Origin: Bacillus zhangzhouensis
Lineage (GTDB): Bacteria > Bacillota > Bacilli > Bacillales > Bacillaceae
Reading direction: 5' to 3'
DNA: 64,000 nt
Assembly (NCBI RefSeq): GCF_000715205.1
Contig: NZ_JOTP01000013.1
Coordinates: 29,473 to 93,472, forward strand
In this document: piece by piece, positions 28,660-38,187 of the stretch
Position numbering within the stretch: the first letter of the stretch is position 1
Layout: each line of letters opens with the position of its first letter
Notes under the pieces: generated by a model
Database searches by the model: none
The model's input: only the letters and a program-made list of their open reading frames with translations
What the model was told of the DNA's origin: nothing
Position numbers and translations under genes: made by a program

Positions 28660-31074
28660 TTAGTTCGCAACAATATTGACAAGCTTACCAGGAACCGCAA
28701 TCACTTTACGAATGGTTTTTCCTTCAAGCTGTTCTTTTACTCGTGCATCATTTTTTGCAAGTTCTTCTAACTGTTCCCTTGTTGCATCAGCAGGAACGGT
28801 TAATTTTGCTTTCACTTTCCCATTTAGCTGTACGACAATTTCTACTTCATCGTCGACAAGCTTTGCCTCGTCATATTGCGGCCATGCTTCATAAGAAATC
28901 GACCCTTCATGACCAAGTTTATTCCAAAGCTCTTCCGCTAAATGCGGTGCAATTGGAGAAAGAAGTTTCACAAAGCCTTCTGCATATTCTTTCGGCAGTG
29001 TATCAGCCTTGTAGGCATCATTGATAAACACCATTAATTGTGAAATTCCTGTATTGAAACGTAAGCCTTCATAATGATCTGTCACCTTCATCACTGTTTC
29101 ATGATAGCTGCGTTCTAATGCGCCACCAGATTGCTCCGTCACTTTGTCACTGATTGAGCCATCTTCATTTGTGAATAGGCGCCATACACGGTCAAGGAAA
29201 CGGCGAGCGCCATCAAGTCCTGTTTCAGACCAAGCGATTGACGCATCTAAAGGTCCCATAAACATTTCATAAAGTCTTAATGTATCCGCGCCATGAGATT
29301 CTACGATGTCATCTGGGTTGACAACGTTCCCTTTTGATTTACTCATTTTTTCATTATTTTCACCAAGAATCATTCCTTGGTTGAACAATTTCATGAAAGG
29401 CTCTTTTGTTGGGACAACGCCGATATCATACAAGAATTTATGCCAGAAGCGCGCATATAAAAGATGCAGTACAGCATGTTCTGCTCCGCCAATATACACA
29501 TCAACTGGAAGCCATTTTTTAAGCTTTTCAGGAGATGCAAGCTCTTCAGTGTTATGTGGATCAATATAACGTAAGAAGTACCAGCAGCTGCCTGCCCATT
29601 GCGGCATTGTATTGGTTTCACGACGTCCTTTTTTACCTGTAACTGGATCTACAACCTCAACCCACTCTTTTATATTGGCTAAAGGTGATTCACCTGTTCC
29701 ACTTGGCTTAATTTCCGTTGTCTTAGGCAAGATCAGTGGAAGCTCTTCCTCCGAAACAGCTGAAGATGTTCCGTCCTCCCAATGAATAATTGGAATTGGC
29801 TCACCCCAGTAACGCTGACGGCTGAATAACCAGTCTCTTAAACGATACGTGACTTTCTTTTCACCTTTTTGATGTTCTTCAAGCCATGCAATGGCTTTTT
29901 CAATCGCTTCTTCTTTCCCTAATCCATTTAAGAAGTCAGAGTTAATGTGTTTTCCATCACCTGTGTAAGCTTCTTTTTCAATGTCTCCGCCTGCTACAAC
30001 TTCTTTAATTGGAAGATCAAATGTCTTAGCGAATTCATAATCGCGCTCATCATGAGCAGGTACCGCCATAATAGCTCCCGTTCCATAAGTAGCTAACACG
30101 TAATCTGCAATCCAGATCGGCATCTTTTCACCATTTAATGGATTGATGGCATACGCACCTGTGAAAATACCCGTTTTCGTTTTAGATAGATCTGTCCGCT
30201 CTAAGTCGCTCTTAGATTGAATTTCTTTGATATACGCATCCACTGCTTCTTTTTGAGCAGCTGATGTAATTTTCTCAACAAGCGCATGTTCTGGTGCAAG
30301 CACCGCATACGTTGCACCAAATAGTGTATCAGGACGCGTTGTAAAAACGGTAAACTGTTCATTATGTCCTTCTACTTCAAAGTGAACATGCGCACCTTCA
30401 GAACGTCCGATCCAATTACGCTGCATATCTTTGATGCTTTCAGGCCAATCAATGTCTTCTAAATCTTCTAACAGCCTGTCCGCATATGCCGTAATTCTCA
30501 GCATCCATTGCTTCATCGGACGTCTTTCAACTGGATGTCCTCCGCGTTCACTTTTTCCATCAATGACTTCTTCGTTTGCAAGGACCGTACCGAGCGCTGG
30601 GCACCAGTTCACTGGTACTTCATCGATATAAGCCAATCCTTTTTCATACAATTTTAAGAAAATCCATTGTGTCCATTTGTAATAATTCGGATCTGTCGTG
30701 TTGATTTCTCTATCCCAGTCGTATGAGAATCCTAAAGATTGAATTTGGCGGCGGAAGTTATTGATGTTCTCTTCTGTAAAGACCGCCGGATCATTCCCTG
30801 TATCCAGTGCATACTGCTCCGCTGGAAGACCAAATGCATCCCATCCCATTGGATGAAGAACATCATATCCCTGCATACGTTTCATACGTGATAAAATATC
30901 CGTTGCTGTGTAGCCCTCAGGGTGCCCGACATGAAGCCCTGCTCCTGATGGATATGGAAACATATCAAGCGCATAAAACTTTGGTTTATCTTCCGAGTCA
31001 GATGTGGCGAATGTTTTATGTGTCAGCCAATGATCCTGCCACTTCTTTTCAATTTCCCGATGCTGAAAACTCAA
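28660..31074 (-). CDS. leuS: Leucyl-tRNA synthetase LeuS
   Basis: An 804-residue class I synthetase. The HIGH-type HVGH is at about residues 48-51 and KMSKS is in the latter third; the CP1 editing domain with the TTRPDT motif lies between, and the C-terminus is MrtA-like ([10 protein letters not shown]). It charges tRNA-Leu. The frame is open to 31209, but GGAGG precedes a TTG at 31074 that gives exactly the B. subtilis length and start MSFQH. Use of TTG is notable for an essential gene. Expression is governed by a leucine T-box leader. Confidence 0.97.
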   Translation of the reverse strand: MSFQHREIEKKWQDHWLTHKTFATSDSEDKPKFYALDMFPYPSGAGLHVGHPEGYTATDILSRMKRMQGYDVLHPMGWDAFGLPAEQYALDTGNDPAVFTEENINNFRRQIQSLGFSYDWDREINTTDPNYYKWTQWIFLKLYEKGLAYIDEVPVNWCPALGTVLANEEVIDGKSERGGHPVERRPMKQWMLRITAYADRLLEDLEDIDWPESIKDMQRNWIGRSEGAHVHFEVEGHNEQFTVFTTRPDTLFGATYAVLAPEHALVEKITSAAQKEAVDAYIKEIQSKSDLERTDLSKTKTGIFTGAYAINPLNGEKMPIWIADYVLATYGTGAIMAVPAHDERDYEFAKTFDLPIKEVVAGGDIEKEAYTGDGKHINSDFLNGLGKEEAIEKAIAWLEEHQKGEKKVTYRLRDWLFSRQRYWGEPIPIIHWEDGTSSAVSEEELPLILPKTTEIKPSGTGESPLANIKEWVEVVDPVTGKKGRRETNTMPQWAGSCWYFLRYIDPHNTEELASPEKLKKWLPVDVYIGGAEHAVLHLLYARFWHKFLYDIGVVPTKEPFMKLFNQGMILGENNEKMSKSKGNVVNPDDIVESHGADTLRLYEMFMGPLDASIAWSETGLDGARRFLDRVWRLFTNEDGSISDKVTEQSGGALERSYHETVMKVTDHYEGLRFNTGISQLMVFINDAYKADTLPKEYAEGFVKLLSPIAPHLAEELWNKLGHEGSISYEAWPQYDEAKLVDDEVEIVVQLNGKVKAKLTVPADATREQLEELAKNDARVKEQLEGKTIRKVIAVPGKLVNIVAN

Positions 31075-31145
31075 TATGAAAACCTCCTTTAATATGTACG
31101 GCTTTATCTGCTCAGATGACCACTGCAAGAATTCAGATTTTTCTA

Positions 31146-31408
31146 AAATCACCAAAAAACCCTCATCCCTGGAAAGGGACGAGAGATTTTTTGGTTCCCG
31201 CGGTACCACCCTTGTTAGCGTAACTTGCTGTTCGTACGCTCACTTAATATCTTTAACGCAGACATGCGACAGAAGCTTTAACGCAACTGCAACTCTGAGG
31301 CGAGTTCAGAAGCAGATTTGATTGACTTTCACCAGCCGTCAATTCTCTAAAGACAAATACTGCTTTCCTACTACTCCTCTTCACTGTTCTTATCGTAACC
31401 GTCATCTA
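31146..31408 (-). ncRNA. T-box leader of leuS (Leu specifier CUC)
   Basis: On the minus strand the T-box core GGTGGTACCGCG is at 31210-31199, followed by a terminator hairpin (31192-31154) with CTCGTCCC / GGGATGAG arms and a T-run. Stem I carries GAACTC, with the CTC Leu specifier at 31304-31302 inside a CTGA/TCAG stem. Uncharged tRNA-Leu should pair and allow read-through. Confidence 0.93.
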
Positions 31409-31414
31409 AGTAGT

Positions 31415-31443
31415 ATTTTATAGAATTATGATCATAAGTGCAA
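31415..31443 (-). promoter_or_regulatory. Sigma-A promoter of the leuS T-box
   Basis: On the minus strand, TTGCAC (31443-31438), 17 bases, TAAAAT (31420-31415), just upstream of the T-box. Confidence 0.7.
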
Positions 31444-31496
31444 GCAGGTTTGTATACAATGGGAATGTACCCTAGACTAGGGTAAAGTAGAGGATA

Positions 31497-31820
31497 TTAT
31501 TCGTGTGGAGATCGGTTATGACGGTTGGAGTCTGCATCCTGTGAACGCTGTTCTCTCACAAAATCGAAGCTTCGCAGAACTGCTTCTCCTCCGTAACCTG
31601 AAATAATTGATAAGATGACCAAGTGCAGACTAGAATCGGGATTTGAGGATAAGACAAGCAGTGTAGCGGCAATCATCCCAACGAGCCAATCTTCAATAAA
31701 CCCTAGATAAATAAACTTTTTTGTCATTCTGGGCTTCTCTAGCCTGCCTTTTTTCTTTACGTGACCGAGAATGCCCATGACCCCTCCAATGGCGCAAGCA
31801 ATAATGACTTGTTGCAGCAT
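31497..31820 (-). CDS. ytvB: DUF4257 membrane protein YtvB
   Basis: A 107-residue protein recognised as YtvB: IGGVMGILGHVKKKGRLEKPRM, then a central hydrophobic region and IISGYGGEAVLRSFDFVRE. About three membrane-associated helices and a charged C-tail are visible. Function is unknown. The frame is open to 31913, but AGGAAGG eight bases ahead supports the ATG at 31820, which matches the B. subtilis start. It is oriented toward the leuS promoter and away from ytvA. Confidence 0.8.
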   Translation of the reverse strand: MLQQVIIACAIGGVMGILGHVKKKGRLEKPRMTKKFIYLGFIEDWLVGMIAATLLVLSSNPDSSLHLVILSIISGYGGEAVLRSFDFVREQRSQDADSNRHNRSPHE

Positions 31821-32120
31821 TTTCATCACCTTCCTAAAGCCCTTAGAATAGTAAAGCGACTTCAGGCTGTCCAGCCCCCTGTAATGCCATTCTGCTGTTA
31901 CGTCATAATCCATGTAAAAGGTCTATTCTCTCTAACGAAGAAAAAAAGCTTGTTTCTTCCATTATATGTGAATGACCTAGAAACAATCTTGATGCATTGG
32001 AATCATTTTTACCTAATCCATATTAACTATTTTTGGTATTTTATGAATGATAAGCAATTGATTCCTTCTTTTTCTAAAGAAAAGTCTCCTTACTTACTCT
32101 ATTCTAATGGAGGACAAACT
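31821..32120. other. Divergent region between ytvB and the ytvA unit
   Basis: Holds the start-side sequence of both units. Frames run through it on both strands but none has both a ribosome site and protein-like composition. TTGGAA, 18 bases, TATTAA near 31996-32026 is a weak candidate promoter for ytvA. No terminator is seen. Confidence 0.35.
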
Positions 32121-32249
32121 ATGATGACAAATTTAACAAAGCGTTTGCAATCATTGAAACAGAACATATGTTATGTTACGTTTATAAAGAATTATTTTGC
32201 TCGAAAAGAAACCAATTTGAATGTCTATAGTAGCATCAAAGGAGGGTAA
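32121..32249 (+). CDS. Candidate 42-residue ORF coupled to ytvA
   Basis: An unrecognised short ORF that starts ATG ATG ACA with GGAGG ten bases upstream and ends TAA one base before the ytvA ATG; its last codons (AAA GGA GGG) form the ytvA ribosome site. The product would be basic ([14 protein letters not shown]...), with a hydrophobic middle around [10 protein letters not shown]. It may be a small protein or a leader whose translation controls ytvA. Coding status rests on the ribosome site and coupling only, so it is uncertain. Confidence 0.45.
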   Translation: MMTNLTKRLQSLKQNICYVTFIKNYFARKETNLNVYSSIKGG

Positions 32250-32250
32250 T

Positions 32251-33054
32251 ATGGTCAGCTCGAACATCTTCGGCTTGCAAAAACAGCTTGAACTCATAAA
32301 AAAAGCGCTAGATCATGCGCGGATTGGTGTTGTGATTACAGACCCTTCTTTAGAGGATAATCCTATCGTTTATGTGAATCATGGCTTTACACAAATGACT
32401 GGATACAAACCAGACGAGATTCTTGGGCGTAATTGTCGATTCCTCCAAGGAAAAGACACAGATCAAGAGCAGCTTGATTTAATACGTCATGGAATACAAA
32501 ACAAAACACCTATTACCACACAGCTTAAAAATTATAAAAAAGACGGCACTTTTTTTTGGAATGAACTCAACATAGATCCTCTATACATTGAACAAGATGA
32601 CAAAACATTTTTCATTGGCTTTCAAAAGGATATTACGAAACAGAAAGAATATGAACAGCTCCTAGAAGATTCCTTAAAGGAAGTCACCTCTCTTTCGACG
32701 CCAATCGTCCCAATCAAAAATGGTGTGTCCGCTCTTCCACTCATCGGAAAACTATCTGAAGAACGCTTTGATGCCATTGTCGCTAAATTAACTTGTATAT
32801 TAGATGATTCAAAGGATGATTATTTAATCGTCGATCTTTCTGGTTTAATTGATGTAGATGATTCCGTCGCATCACGAATTTTCAAACTGCACCATCTCCT
32901 CAGCTTAACTGGAACGGAACTGATCATTACTGGGATCAAACCACAGCTTGCGATGAAAATGAAAGACTTGGATACAGATTTCCAACATACCATCACATAT
33001 TTGACGGTAAAAGAAGCTATAAAAGGATTGCCATTAGCTGAAAACCCTGTTTGA
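32251..33054 (+). CDS. ytvA: Blue-light photoreceptor YtvA (LOV-STAS)
   Basis: A 267-residue photoreceptor. The LOV domain (about 15-130) has GRNCRFLQG with the flavin-adduct Cys at residue 62, same number as in B. subtilis. A J-alpha linker ([13 protein letters not shown]) joins it to a C-terminal STAS domain (about 150-258). YtvA sits in the stressosome and activates the sigma-B response on blue light. ATG at 32251 follows GGAGGG that belongs to the preceding short ORF. The terminator overlaps its stop codon. Confidence 0.95.
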   Translation: MVSSNIFGLQKQLELIKKALDHARIGVVITDPSLEDNPIVYVNHGFTQMTGYKPDEILGRNCRFLQGKDTDQEQLDLIRHGIQNKTPITTQLKNYKKDGTFFWNELNIDPLYIEQDDKTFFIGFQKDITKQKEYEQLLEDSLKEVTSLSTPIVPIKNGVSALPLIGKLSEERFDAIVAKLTCILDDSKDDYLIVDLSGLIDVDDSVASRIFKLHHLLSLTGTELIITGIKPQLAMKMKDLDTDFQHTITYLTVKEAIKGLPLAENPV

Positions 33055-33067
33055 ACAGGGTTTTTTT
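33041..33067 (+). terminator. Terminator overlapping the ytvA stop codon
   Basis: AAACCCTGTT and AACAGGGTTT arms separated by only the first two bases of the TGA stop, followed by T7. The gene's last codons form the 5' arm. Confidence 0.85.
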
Positions 33068-33139
33068 ATTTGAATCACTCCACAAAATGGAAAAATGAGG
33101 TATGATAGGGGTAAATAGAGATTTAGGGGGGGCTACTAG

Positions 33140-33841
33140 ATGATCTTTTTACTCATCATAGGTCTTTTATGCTTTTGTTTCGCCATAGGATATGCCGCTA
33201 ATTTCTTCTTATTCAAACACCGGAACCAAAGGATTTTTTCAAAAGGACTCTTTTATCCTTTTTTGATTATTGGTCTCGTTTTTTCCATCATGTCGTTACC
33301 GTTTGTTGCCACAGATGCTCCGAAGGCACAAGCAGATCCATCTTCGGAACAGCTCTTAAAGGATCAAAAACAATTAGCATCTGAAATTTCTCATCTGAAG
33401 GAAGATAAAGAGTCGCTTACGTCCTCTTTAGAAGACGCGACAAAAGAAAAAGAAAAACTGTCAAAAAAGCTAGAAAACACCACCTCAGAAAAAGAAACGG
33501 TCAAACAGCAAAAAGAGACCATTCAAGAGCTTGAAGAGAAAATAGACAAGCTGACCTCTAGCAACGAAACACTCAAAAAAGAAAACAAGAAAAAAAATAA
33601 AGAGACTCAGTCCTCAACCGTCCAGCGCTCCGCTCCTAAGGATGAAGGCACGAATACGGGCGGGCATGAATCACAAAAGGAAACAAAAAAAGAATCGACC
33701 GCCTGTAACATCAAAGGAAGTGTGAATGGCATTTATCACACACCGAGCAGCAGATACTACTCGCGAACAAAAAATGTAACCAAGCTGTTCTGCTCCGTAG
33801 AAGAGGCAGAGCGAGCAGGGTACAGGGCACCTAAGCAATAG
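33140..33841 (+). CDS. Membrane-anchored coiled-coil protein with C-terminal sunset domain
   Basis: A 233-residue protein I cannot name. Two hydrophobic helices (about 1-24 and 37-56) precede a Lys/Glu-rich heptad coiled coil (about 70-150), a Ser/Thr/Gly linker and a C-terminal sunset-type domain ([20 protein letters not shown] ... [16 protein letters not shown]). Sunset domains occur at the ends of secreted nucleases and other envelope proteins. Both Cys (CNIKG and FCSVEE) are kept, probably as a disulfide. ATG follows GGGGGG. It is flanked by terminators. A cell-surface structural role is inferred. Confidence 0.75.
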   Translation: MIFLLIIGLLCFCFAIGYAANFFLFKHRNQRIFSKGLFYPFLIIGLVFSIMSLPFVATDAPKAQADPSSEQLLKDQKQLASEISHLKEDKESLTSSLEDATKEKEKLSKKLENTTSEKETVKQQKETIQELEEKIDKLTSSNETLKKENKKKNKETQSSTVQRSAPKDEGTNTGGHESQKETKKESTACNIKGSVNGIYHTPSSRYYSRTKNVTKLFCSVEEAERAGYRAPKQ

Positions 33842-33854
33842 CTATACTTCACGA

Positions 33855-33900
33855 TAAAAAACCTCCTGTTAGTCCACTAGGGAACAGGAGGTTCTTTTTT
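33855..33900. terminator. Bidirectional terminator sunset-protein gene / ytrF
   Basis: AACCTCCTGTT (33860-33870) and AACAGGAGGTT (33883-33893), with A and T tracts outside. Confidence 0.88.
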
Positions 33901-35210
33901 TAAATTTCTCTTCTTAATGCTGCTAATACATTTGTTTTTGTTGCCTTACGTGCTGGGTTCAGTCCAGAAATAATCGCTACCCCTGCGCTAATCAATGTTG
34001 CTGTGATCACAAGACTTAGCGGAATATAGGAGAAAGTAATCGAGAATTGATCGCTTGATCCTCCCTCAGACATGGAAGACAAAATGGCTGGAATGATTAA
34101 GTTGACTGCGAAGCTAATGATATACGAGATGATGATACCGATGACCGATCCAATCACCCCAATATAAGCACTTTCCATTAGGAACATTCGCTTGATAATG
34201 GAAGGATTAGCACCAATGGCTTTCATAATACCAATCTCTTGTGTTCGTTCTGTTACCGCCATTGTCATCGTATTGAAAATGCCGATCGCCGAAATAATGA
34301 CCGCAATACATCCGACAAAGATGAGTCCAATTTTAAAGACTGTAAAGAACATATCCATTCCTTCAAGCTGATTCGTCACAGAGATTACTTGATAGCCGTC
34401 ATCTGTCAGCTTATCCGTGAGCGCACCGACATTGTCGAACTTATCAGCATAGACAGAAGTCATTTTTTCGACATTTCCTGCATCAGGAGACAGATCGAGC
34501 ATTTGACCAAATTCTTTTTCATAAGCATTTGGAATAAGAATTTTATGATCCTGCTGCCACTCCAAATTCGGTTTCTTCAATACGCCGACTACACGGAAAT
34601 CGAACGTCTTTTCTTTCACAACTTCATTTTCTTCATTAAGTTTTGGCACCTTGATTTGAATGACTTTGTTTAAAATTTCCTTCGTATAGCCTTTTGGCTC
34701 TTCCGGTGTATCTTCACCATTTGATGTCTGATTCATTTCTTTTTCATAATCTTTTCGTTCTTTTTCCGTCCAAAGTTGTTCTGCCATATGATACCCAACC
34801 ACAATTTCATTCGCCGATGTTGGGACTTTTCCACGGTCTAGTTCAAGGCCTGCCTCTTTTTCTTCTTTCATATCTGTCAGAGCAGCCTGTGTTTCACTTG
34901 AGCGATTATCGAGCTCGACGTTAACCGATGGAATGATTGACGTTCTTGCAACGACAGATTTCGCATGATCATATTTCTTTAAATCGTCAACTTTGACGTC
35001 ACCTTTTTCTTTGCCCAACACTTTAATTTCTGTGATGATTTGCTGTTTCATGATTTCATCTTGAGCCGATTTTTGCAGACCAAAACCAACTGACGCTAGA
35101 ACGATTAAGAAAGAGCATGCCATTGTCGTTGCAAGTATGGTCATAAACACACGCAATCTATTTTTCTTCATATTTCTTCTGATGAATTTGACCTGATCTC
35201 TAAATTTCAA
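33900..35210 (-). CDS. ytrF: MacB/FtsX-type ABC permease YtrF
   Basis: A 436-residue permease of the MacB/LolE class. One N-terminal helix (about 20-42), a large extracellular domain (about 45-275), and three C-terminal helices with GIFNTMTMAVTERTQEIGIMKAIGA, the family's signature. It pairs with ATPase YtrE. The operon responds to cell-wall antibiotics in B. subtilis. The start is TTG at 35210 behind AAAGGGG, overlapping the ytrE stop by 11 bases. It is the last gene of ytrGAB(C/D)EF. Confidence 0.9.
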   Translation of the reverse strand: MKFRDQVKFIRRNMKKNRLRVFMTILATTMACSFLIVLASVGFGLQKSAQDEIMKQQIITEIKVLGKEKGDVKVDDLKKYDHAKSVVARTSIIPSVNVELDNRSSETQAALTDMKEEKEAGLELDRGKVPTSANEIVVGYHMAEQLWTEKERKDYEKEMNQTSNGEDTPEEPKGYTKEILNKVIQIKVPKLNEENEVVKEKTFDFRVVGVLKKPNLEWQQDHKILIPNAYEKEFGQMLDLSPDAGNVEKMTSVYADKFDNVGALTDKLTDDGYQVISVTNQLEGMDMFFTVFKIGLIFVGCIAVIISAIGIFNTMTMAVTERTQEIGIMKAIGANPSIIKRMFLMESAYIGVIGSVIGIIISYIISFAVNLIIPAILSSMSEGGSSDQFSITFSYIPLSLVITATLISAGVAIISGLNPARKATKTNVLAALRREI

Positions 35211-35898
35211 TGGACTGTTCCCCTTTCTTTAACACACCATCATGAAGCTGGAACGTTGTGTCTGCGATGGAAGCGACTTCATCGTCATGTGTAATGATGA
35301 CAAACGTAATTCCTTTTTCACGATTGAGCTGCTGGATAAAGGCTAGAATTTCTCCTTCGGTTTCTGAATCCAAACTGCCTGTTGGTTCATCCGCTAAAAT
35401 AATAGATGGATTTAAAATCAAAGCTCTTGCAATACTCACACGCTGCTGCTGTCCACCTGACAGCTCATTCGGATAATGTTCTGCATGATGCTCAAGGCCT
35501 ACTCGTTTGAGCATTTCTTTTACTTTCGCCTTACGTTCAGACGGCTTCACACCTTTTAAAGTGAGCGGAAGTTCAACATTCTCAAACGTTGTTAAGCTCC
35601 CGATCAATTGAAAGCTTTGAAAGATAAAGCCAAAATGATCTAACCGAAAGTCCGCCCATTCTTTTTCATTAAAGCCAGTCACATTGGTGCCATCGATGAC
35701 AATTTGTCCGCTCGTTGGCGTAATATATCCTGAAATTAAGTTTAATAAGGTAGATTTCCCCGAACCACTTCGTCCAACGATACAAGCAATATCGCCTCTT
35801 TTGATGGATAGGTCAATGCCTTTGAGCACAGGAATTTCGTTCTCCCTGCCCTTTTTACCAATTTTAAATACATGGTCTAATTCTCGAATCTGAATCAT
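35200..35898 (-). CDS. ytrE: ABC transporter ATPase YtrE
   Basis: A 232-residue MacB/LolD-type ATPase. Walker A GRSGSGKST at 42-50, signature LSGGQQQR, Walker B ILADEPTGSLD and an H-loop ITHDDEV are intact. It should power YtrF. ATG at 35898 is 19 bases after the permease gene stop. Membership in the MacB class means it likely drives mechanical action on envelope components rather than import; this comes from the family. Confidence 0.92.
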   Translation of the reverse strand: MIQIRELDHVFKIGKKGRENEIPVLKGIDLSIKRGDIACIVGRSGSGKSTLLNLISGYITPTSGQIVIDGTNVTGFNEKEWADFRLDHFGFIFQSFQLIGSLTTFENVELPLTLKGVKPSERKAKVKEMLKRVGLEHHAEHYPNELSGGQQQRVSIARALILNPSIILADEPTGSLDSETEGEILAFIQQLNREKGITFVIITHDDEVASIADTTFQLHDGVLKKGEQSIEI

Positions 35899-35917
35899 CT
35901 TACTCCCCTACTCTCTT

Positions 35918-36913
35918 TTATCTTTTTCTATAGATTAAGAAATAACTCGTTAGTGCACCTACTCCTCCACCAATTAACATGCCAGCGATATAACCAAACA
36001 TGGAATTGTCTGAAGAAAAACCAACCCAGCCAAATCCTAGAACACCGAAGACAATGACCATAATCTGAATGGGTCTATCCATTTTTGAGTAAAGGAAGAA
36101 GCTGCCGTTTCTTTCAATTGGATGCTTAATAAAACTAAACAAACCAATGAGATAAAATACAATTATCATCACAATTGGTACGATGAATTCTTCTCCAGTA
36201 AACCAAATTGGATATTCACTTGGATCTCGATATTGAAAACGATCCGTTATATAAGTAATTGGAGCAATGGGCATAATAAAGTAGTCATAACTGACATCGA
36301 CCCAGTTTCTATTCGTTTTAAAAATAAAGTCTAAATGAAACATCGGAAGCCAAATTAATAAATAAGGCAATATCGCTGTACTGAAGGTAACAATCATTTG
36401 ACTAGTTGCGCTTCCTGTTAAAGCACCTGCTGCGAGACACAAACTATAAATCATCAAGGATGACACAAGTGCGATGAAGTAACCACTGTTAAACCCGAAC
36501 GTCTCCTTTGGTTCAATTCCTAATATGAGTAAGTAAGTTAAGGCATATGACAATACATGGACGAGTGCGATAATTCCGGCACCTAGAAAAAACTTTGTGT
36601 GATATATGGTACTTCTACTAAATGGCAAAGATAAAGTAAAATCGATCTGTCCTTTATTTCTTTCATATCCCAGCTGGATAATCGCAAAAACCAAACCCAT
36701 CGTCCATGAGAGGACGATAAAAATGTCAGAACTAAAATTATAATAAAAGTAATTATCCGCTGTTGTACATGTGGGATCATTTAAACAAGTTTGAAAGGAT
36801 GAGTATCCCATTAAGAAGGATAATGGCGTCGCAAATACTGCAACAAGCATCACTAAAATGAATGTCAGCTCTGATTGCTTCCACTCCTTATATAATAATT
36901 GCCGCTTTACCAT
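35918..36913 (-). CDS. ABC-2-type permease YtrC/YtrD
   Basis: A 331-residue membrane protein with about six to eight helices and the ABC-2-like motif ERNKGQIDFTLSLPFSRSTIY. B. subtilis has two tandem paralogues here, ytrC and ytrD, of nearly this size. Only one is present in this window, so a choice between the two names is not possible without alignment. It probably works as a homodimer with YtrB. Its start overlaps the ytrB stop by seven bases. Confidence 0.85.
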   Translation of the reverse strand: MVKRQLLYKEWKQSELTFILVMLVAVFATPLSFLMGYSSFQTCLNDPTCTTADNYFYYNFSSDIFIVLSWTMGLVFAIIQLGYERNKGQIDFTLSLPFSRSTIYHTKFFLGAGIIALVHVLSYALTYLLILGIEPKETFGFNSGYFIALVSSLMIYSLCLAAGALTGSATSQMIVTFSTAILPYLLIWLPMFHLDFIFKTNRNWVDVSYDYFIMPIAPITYITDRFQYRDPSEYPIWFTGEEFIVPIVMIIVFYLIGLFSFIKHPIERNGSFFLYSKMDRPIQIMVIVFGVLGFGWVGFSSDNSMFGYIAGMLIGGGVGALTSYFLIYRKR

Positions 36914-37785
36914 CTGCGTTTCCCTCCAAACTTCGCAATGAATACTTCTTCTAAATTCACAGGCAGTTCATGCCATACTTTCGGCTGTAGCGATTTCAGG
37001 TACTCTTTTGCCTCAACATCTGTTTTGAGCACAAGCGCTGTATAGAAAACACCTGCTTGATCTAAAATGGAGACGCCGTTTTTTCTAATACTTAAATTCA
37101 TATCTTCTTCAAATGCCATTTGGATTTTGACATAGTCATTCTTTAATTCATCTAAATCCATGACACTTGTGAGTTGATTTCCTTCTAAAAATCCAATTCG
37201 ATTACACATCCGCTCAATATCCTCTAAGCGATGAGAGGTAATGAAAATCGTCGTTTGTCGTTCTGCCACCTCATCAATCATCAGCTGAAGAACATCGTTT
37301 CTTGTGACCGCATCAATTCCATCTGTCGGTTCATCTAACAAAATGACCGCTGGTTTGATGGCAAAGCTTAAAATGAGTGACAGCTGTTTCTTTAAACCTG
37401 TCGACAATTCACGATATTTCACTTTTTCCGGAATCTCATAACGGTTCACAAGCTCATTGGCATATGTCACGTCAAACTTCGGATAAATATGCTTTAATAG
37501 CTGGACTAGCTGTCCGTAATTGTACCGGTCAAAGTAAGGATTCACGACCGGCATATACACAATATTTTGCTTCACTAAGGGGTGATCTTTCACTAGTACA
37601 CCTTTAAAATAAATCTCCCCTTCATCCGGAAGAAGAATTTGCTGAATCAATCTGAGAAGTGTTGTTTTTCCTGAGCCATTACGGCCAAGTAGACCGAAGA
37701 TCTCTCCTTCGCCTATCTCGAAGGAAACGTCACTGAGTACTTCGCGTCCATTTAATTTCTTCGATACATTTCTGACCTCAATCAA
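36907..37785 (-). CDS. ytrB: ABC transporter ATPase YtrB
   Basis: A 292-residue ABC ATPase with a C-terminal extension. Walker A GRNGSGKTT at about 34-42, a slightly degenerate signature LSTGLKKQ, Walker B VILLDEPTDGID, and ITSHRLED as H-loop. The degenerate signature is normal in ABC-2 ATPases of this type. Start overlaps the ytrA stop region by eight bases. It pairs with the single YtrC/D-type permease. Confidence 0.9.
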   Translation of the reverse strand: MIEVRNVSKKLNGREVLSDVSFEIGEGEIFGLLGRNGSGKTTLLRLIQQILLPDEGEIYFKGVLVKDHPLVKQNIVYMPVVNPYFDRYNYGQLVQLLKHIYPKFDVTYANELVNRYEIPEKVKYRELSTGLKKQLSLILSFAIKPAVILLDEPTDGIDAVTRNDVLQLMIDEVAERQTTIFITSHRLEDIERMCNRIGFLEGNQLTSVMDLDELKNDYVKIQMAFEEDMNLSIRKNGVSILDQAGVFYTALVLKTDVEAKEYLKSLQPKVWHELPVNLEEVFIAKFGGKRRW

Positions 37786-38170
37786 CTTGTTGTCCTCCTT
37801 TTAGACTTGAGCCGATCTCTTCTAGCCATTCTTTGAGTTGATGAATGTCAATACCGGCATAATGAGCTTCTATGATGAGTTGTCTTAATTGCTCCTTCAT
37901 CTCCAACACCTTCCCTTCATTCAGCTTTAACTGTGCACCTTCTGTTACATACGTTCCACGGCCTCTTAGTGTTTCAATAATCCCTTCCCGTTCAAGCTCT
38001 TTATACGCTTTGCTGACGGTGTTTGGGTTGGCGATGATGATGGTGGCGAGCTCTCTTACAGAAGGCAGTTTGTCGCCAGGTTTCATCACACCTTTTAGGC
38101 ACAAAATTTTTAACTGCTCAATGATTTGTTCATATATTGGCGCAGCGCTTCTTGGATCTATTTGAATCAT
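37778..38170 (-). CDS. ytrA: GntR-family repressor YtrA
   Basis: A 130-residue GntR regulator of the YtrA subfamily: an N-terminal winged helix (PIYEQIIEQLKILCLKGVMKPGDKLPSVRELA) and a short C-terminal dimerisation region. YtrA represses its own operon by binding AGTGTA-N13-TACACT, which is exactly what lies upstream at 38402-38426. Start ATG at 38170 follows GAGGGAG; an extension to 38191 runs into ytrG and is rejected. Antibiotics that act on lipid II induce the operon in B. subtilis. Confidence 0.93.
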   Translation of the reverse strand: MIQIDPRSAAPIYEQIIEQLKILCLKGVMKPGDKLPSVRELATIIIANPNTVSKAYKELEREGIIETLRGRGTYVTEGAQLKLNEGKVLEMKEQLRQLIIEAHYAGIDIHQLKEWLEEIGSSLKGGQQVD

Positions 38171-38187
38171 AATGGCTCCCTCTTTCC

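Noticed and set aside
31761..32249. Plus-strand 162-codon frame before ytvA
   Set aside because: Its first part is antisense to ytvB and has no ribosome site. Only the last 42 codons, which have their own GGAGG, are kept as a candidate.
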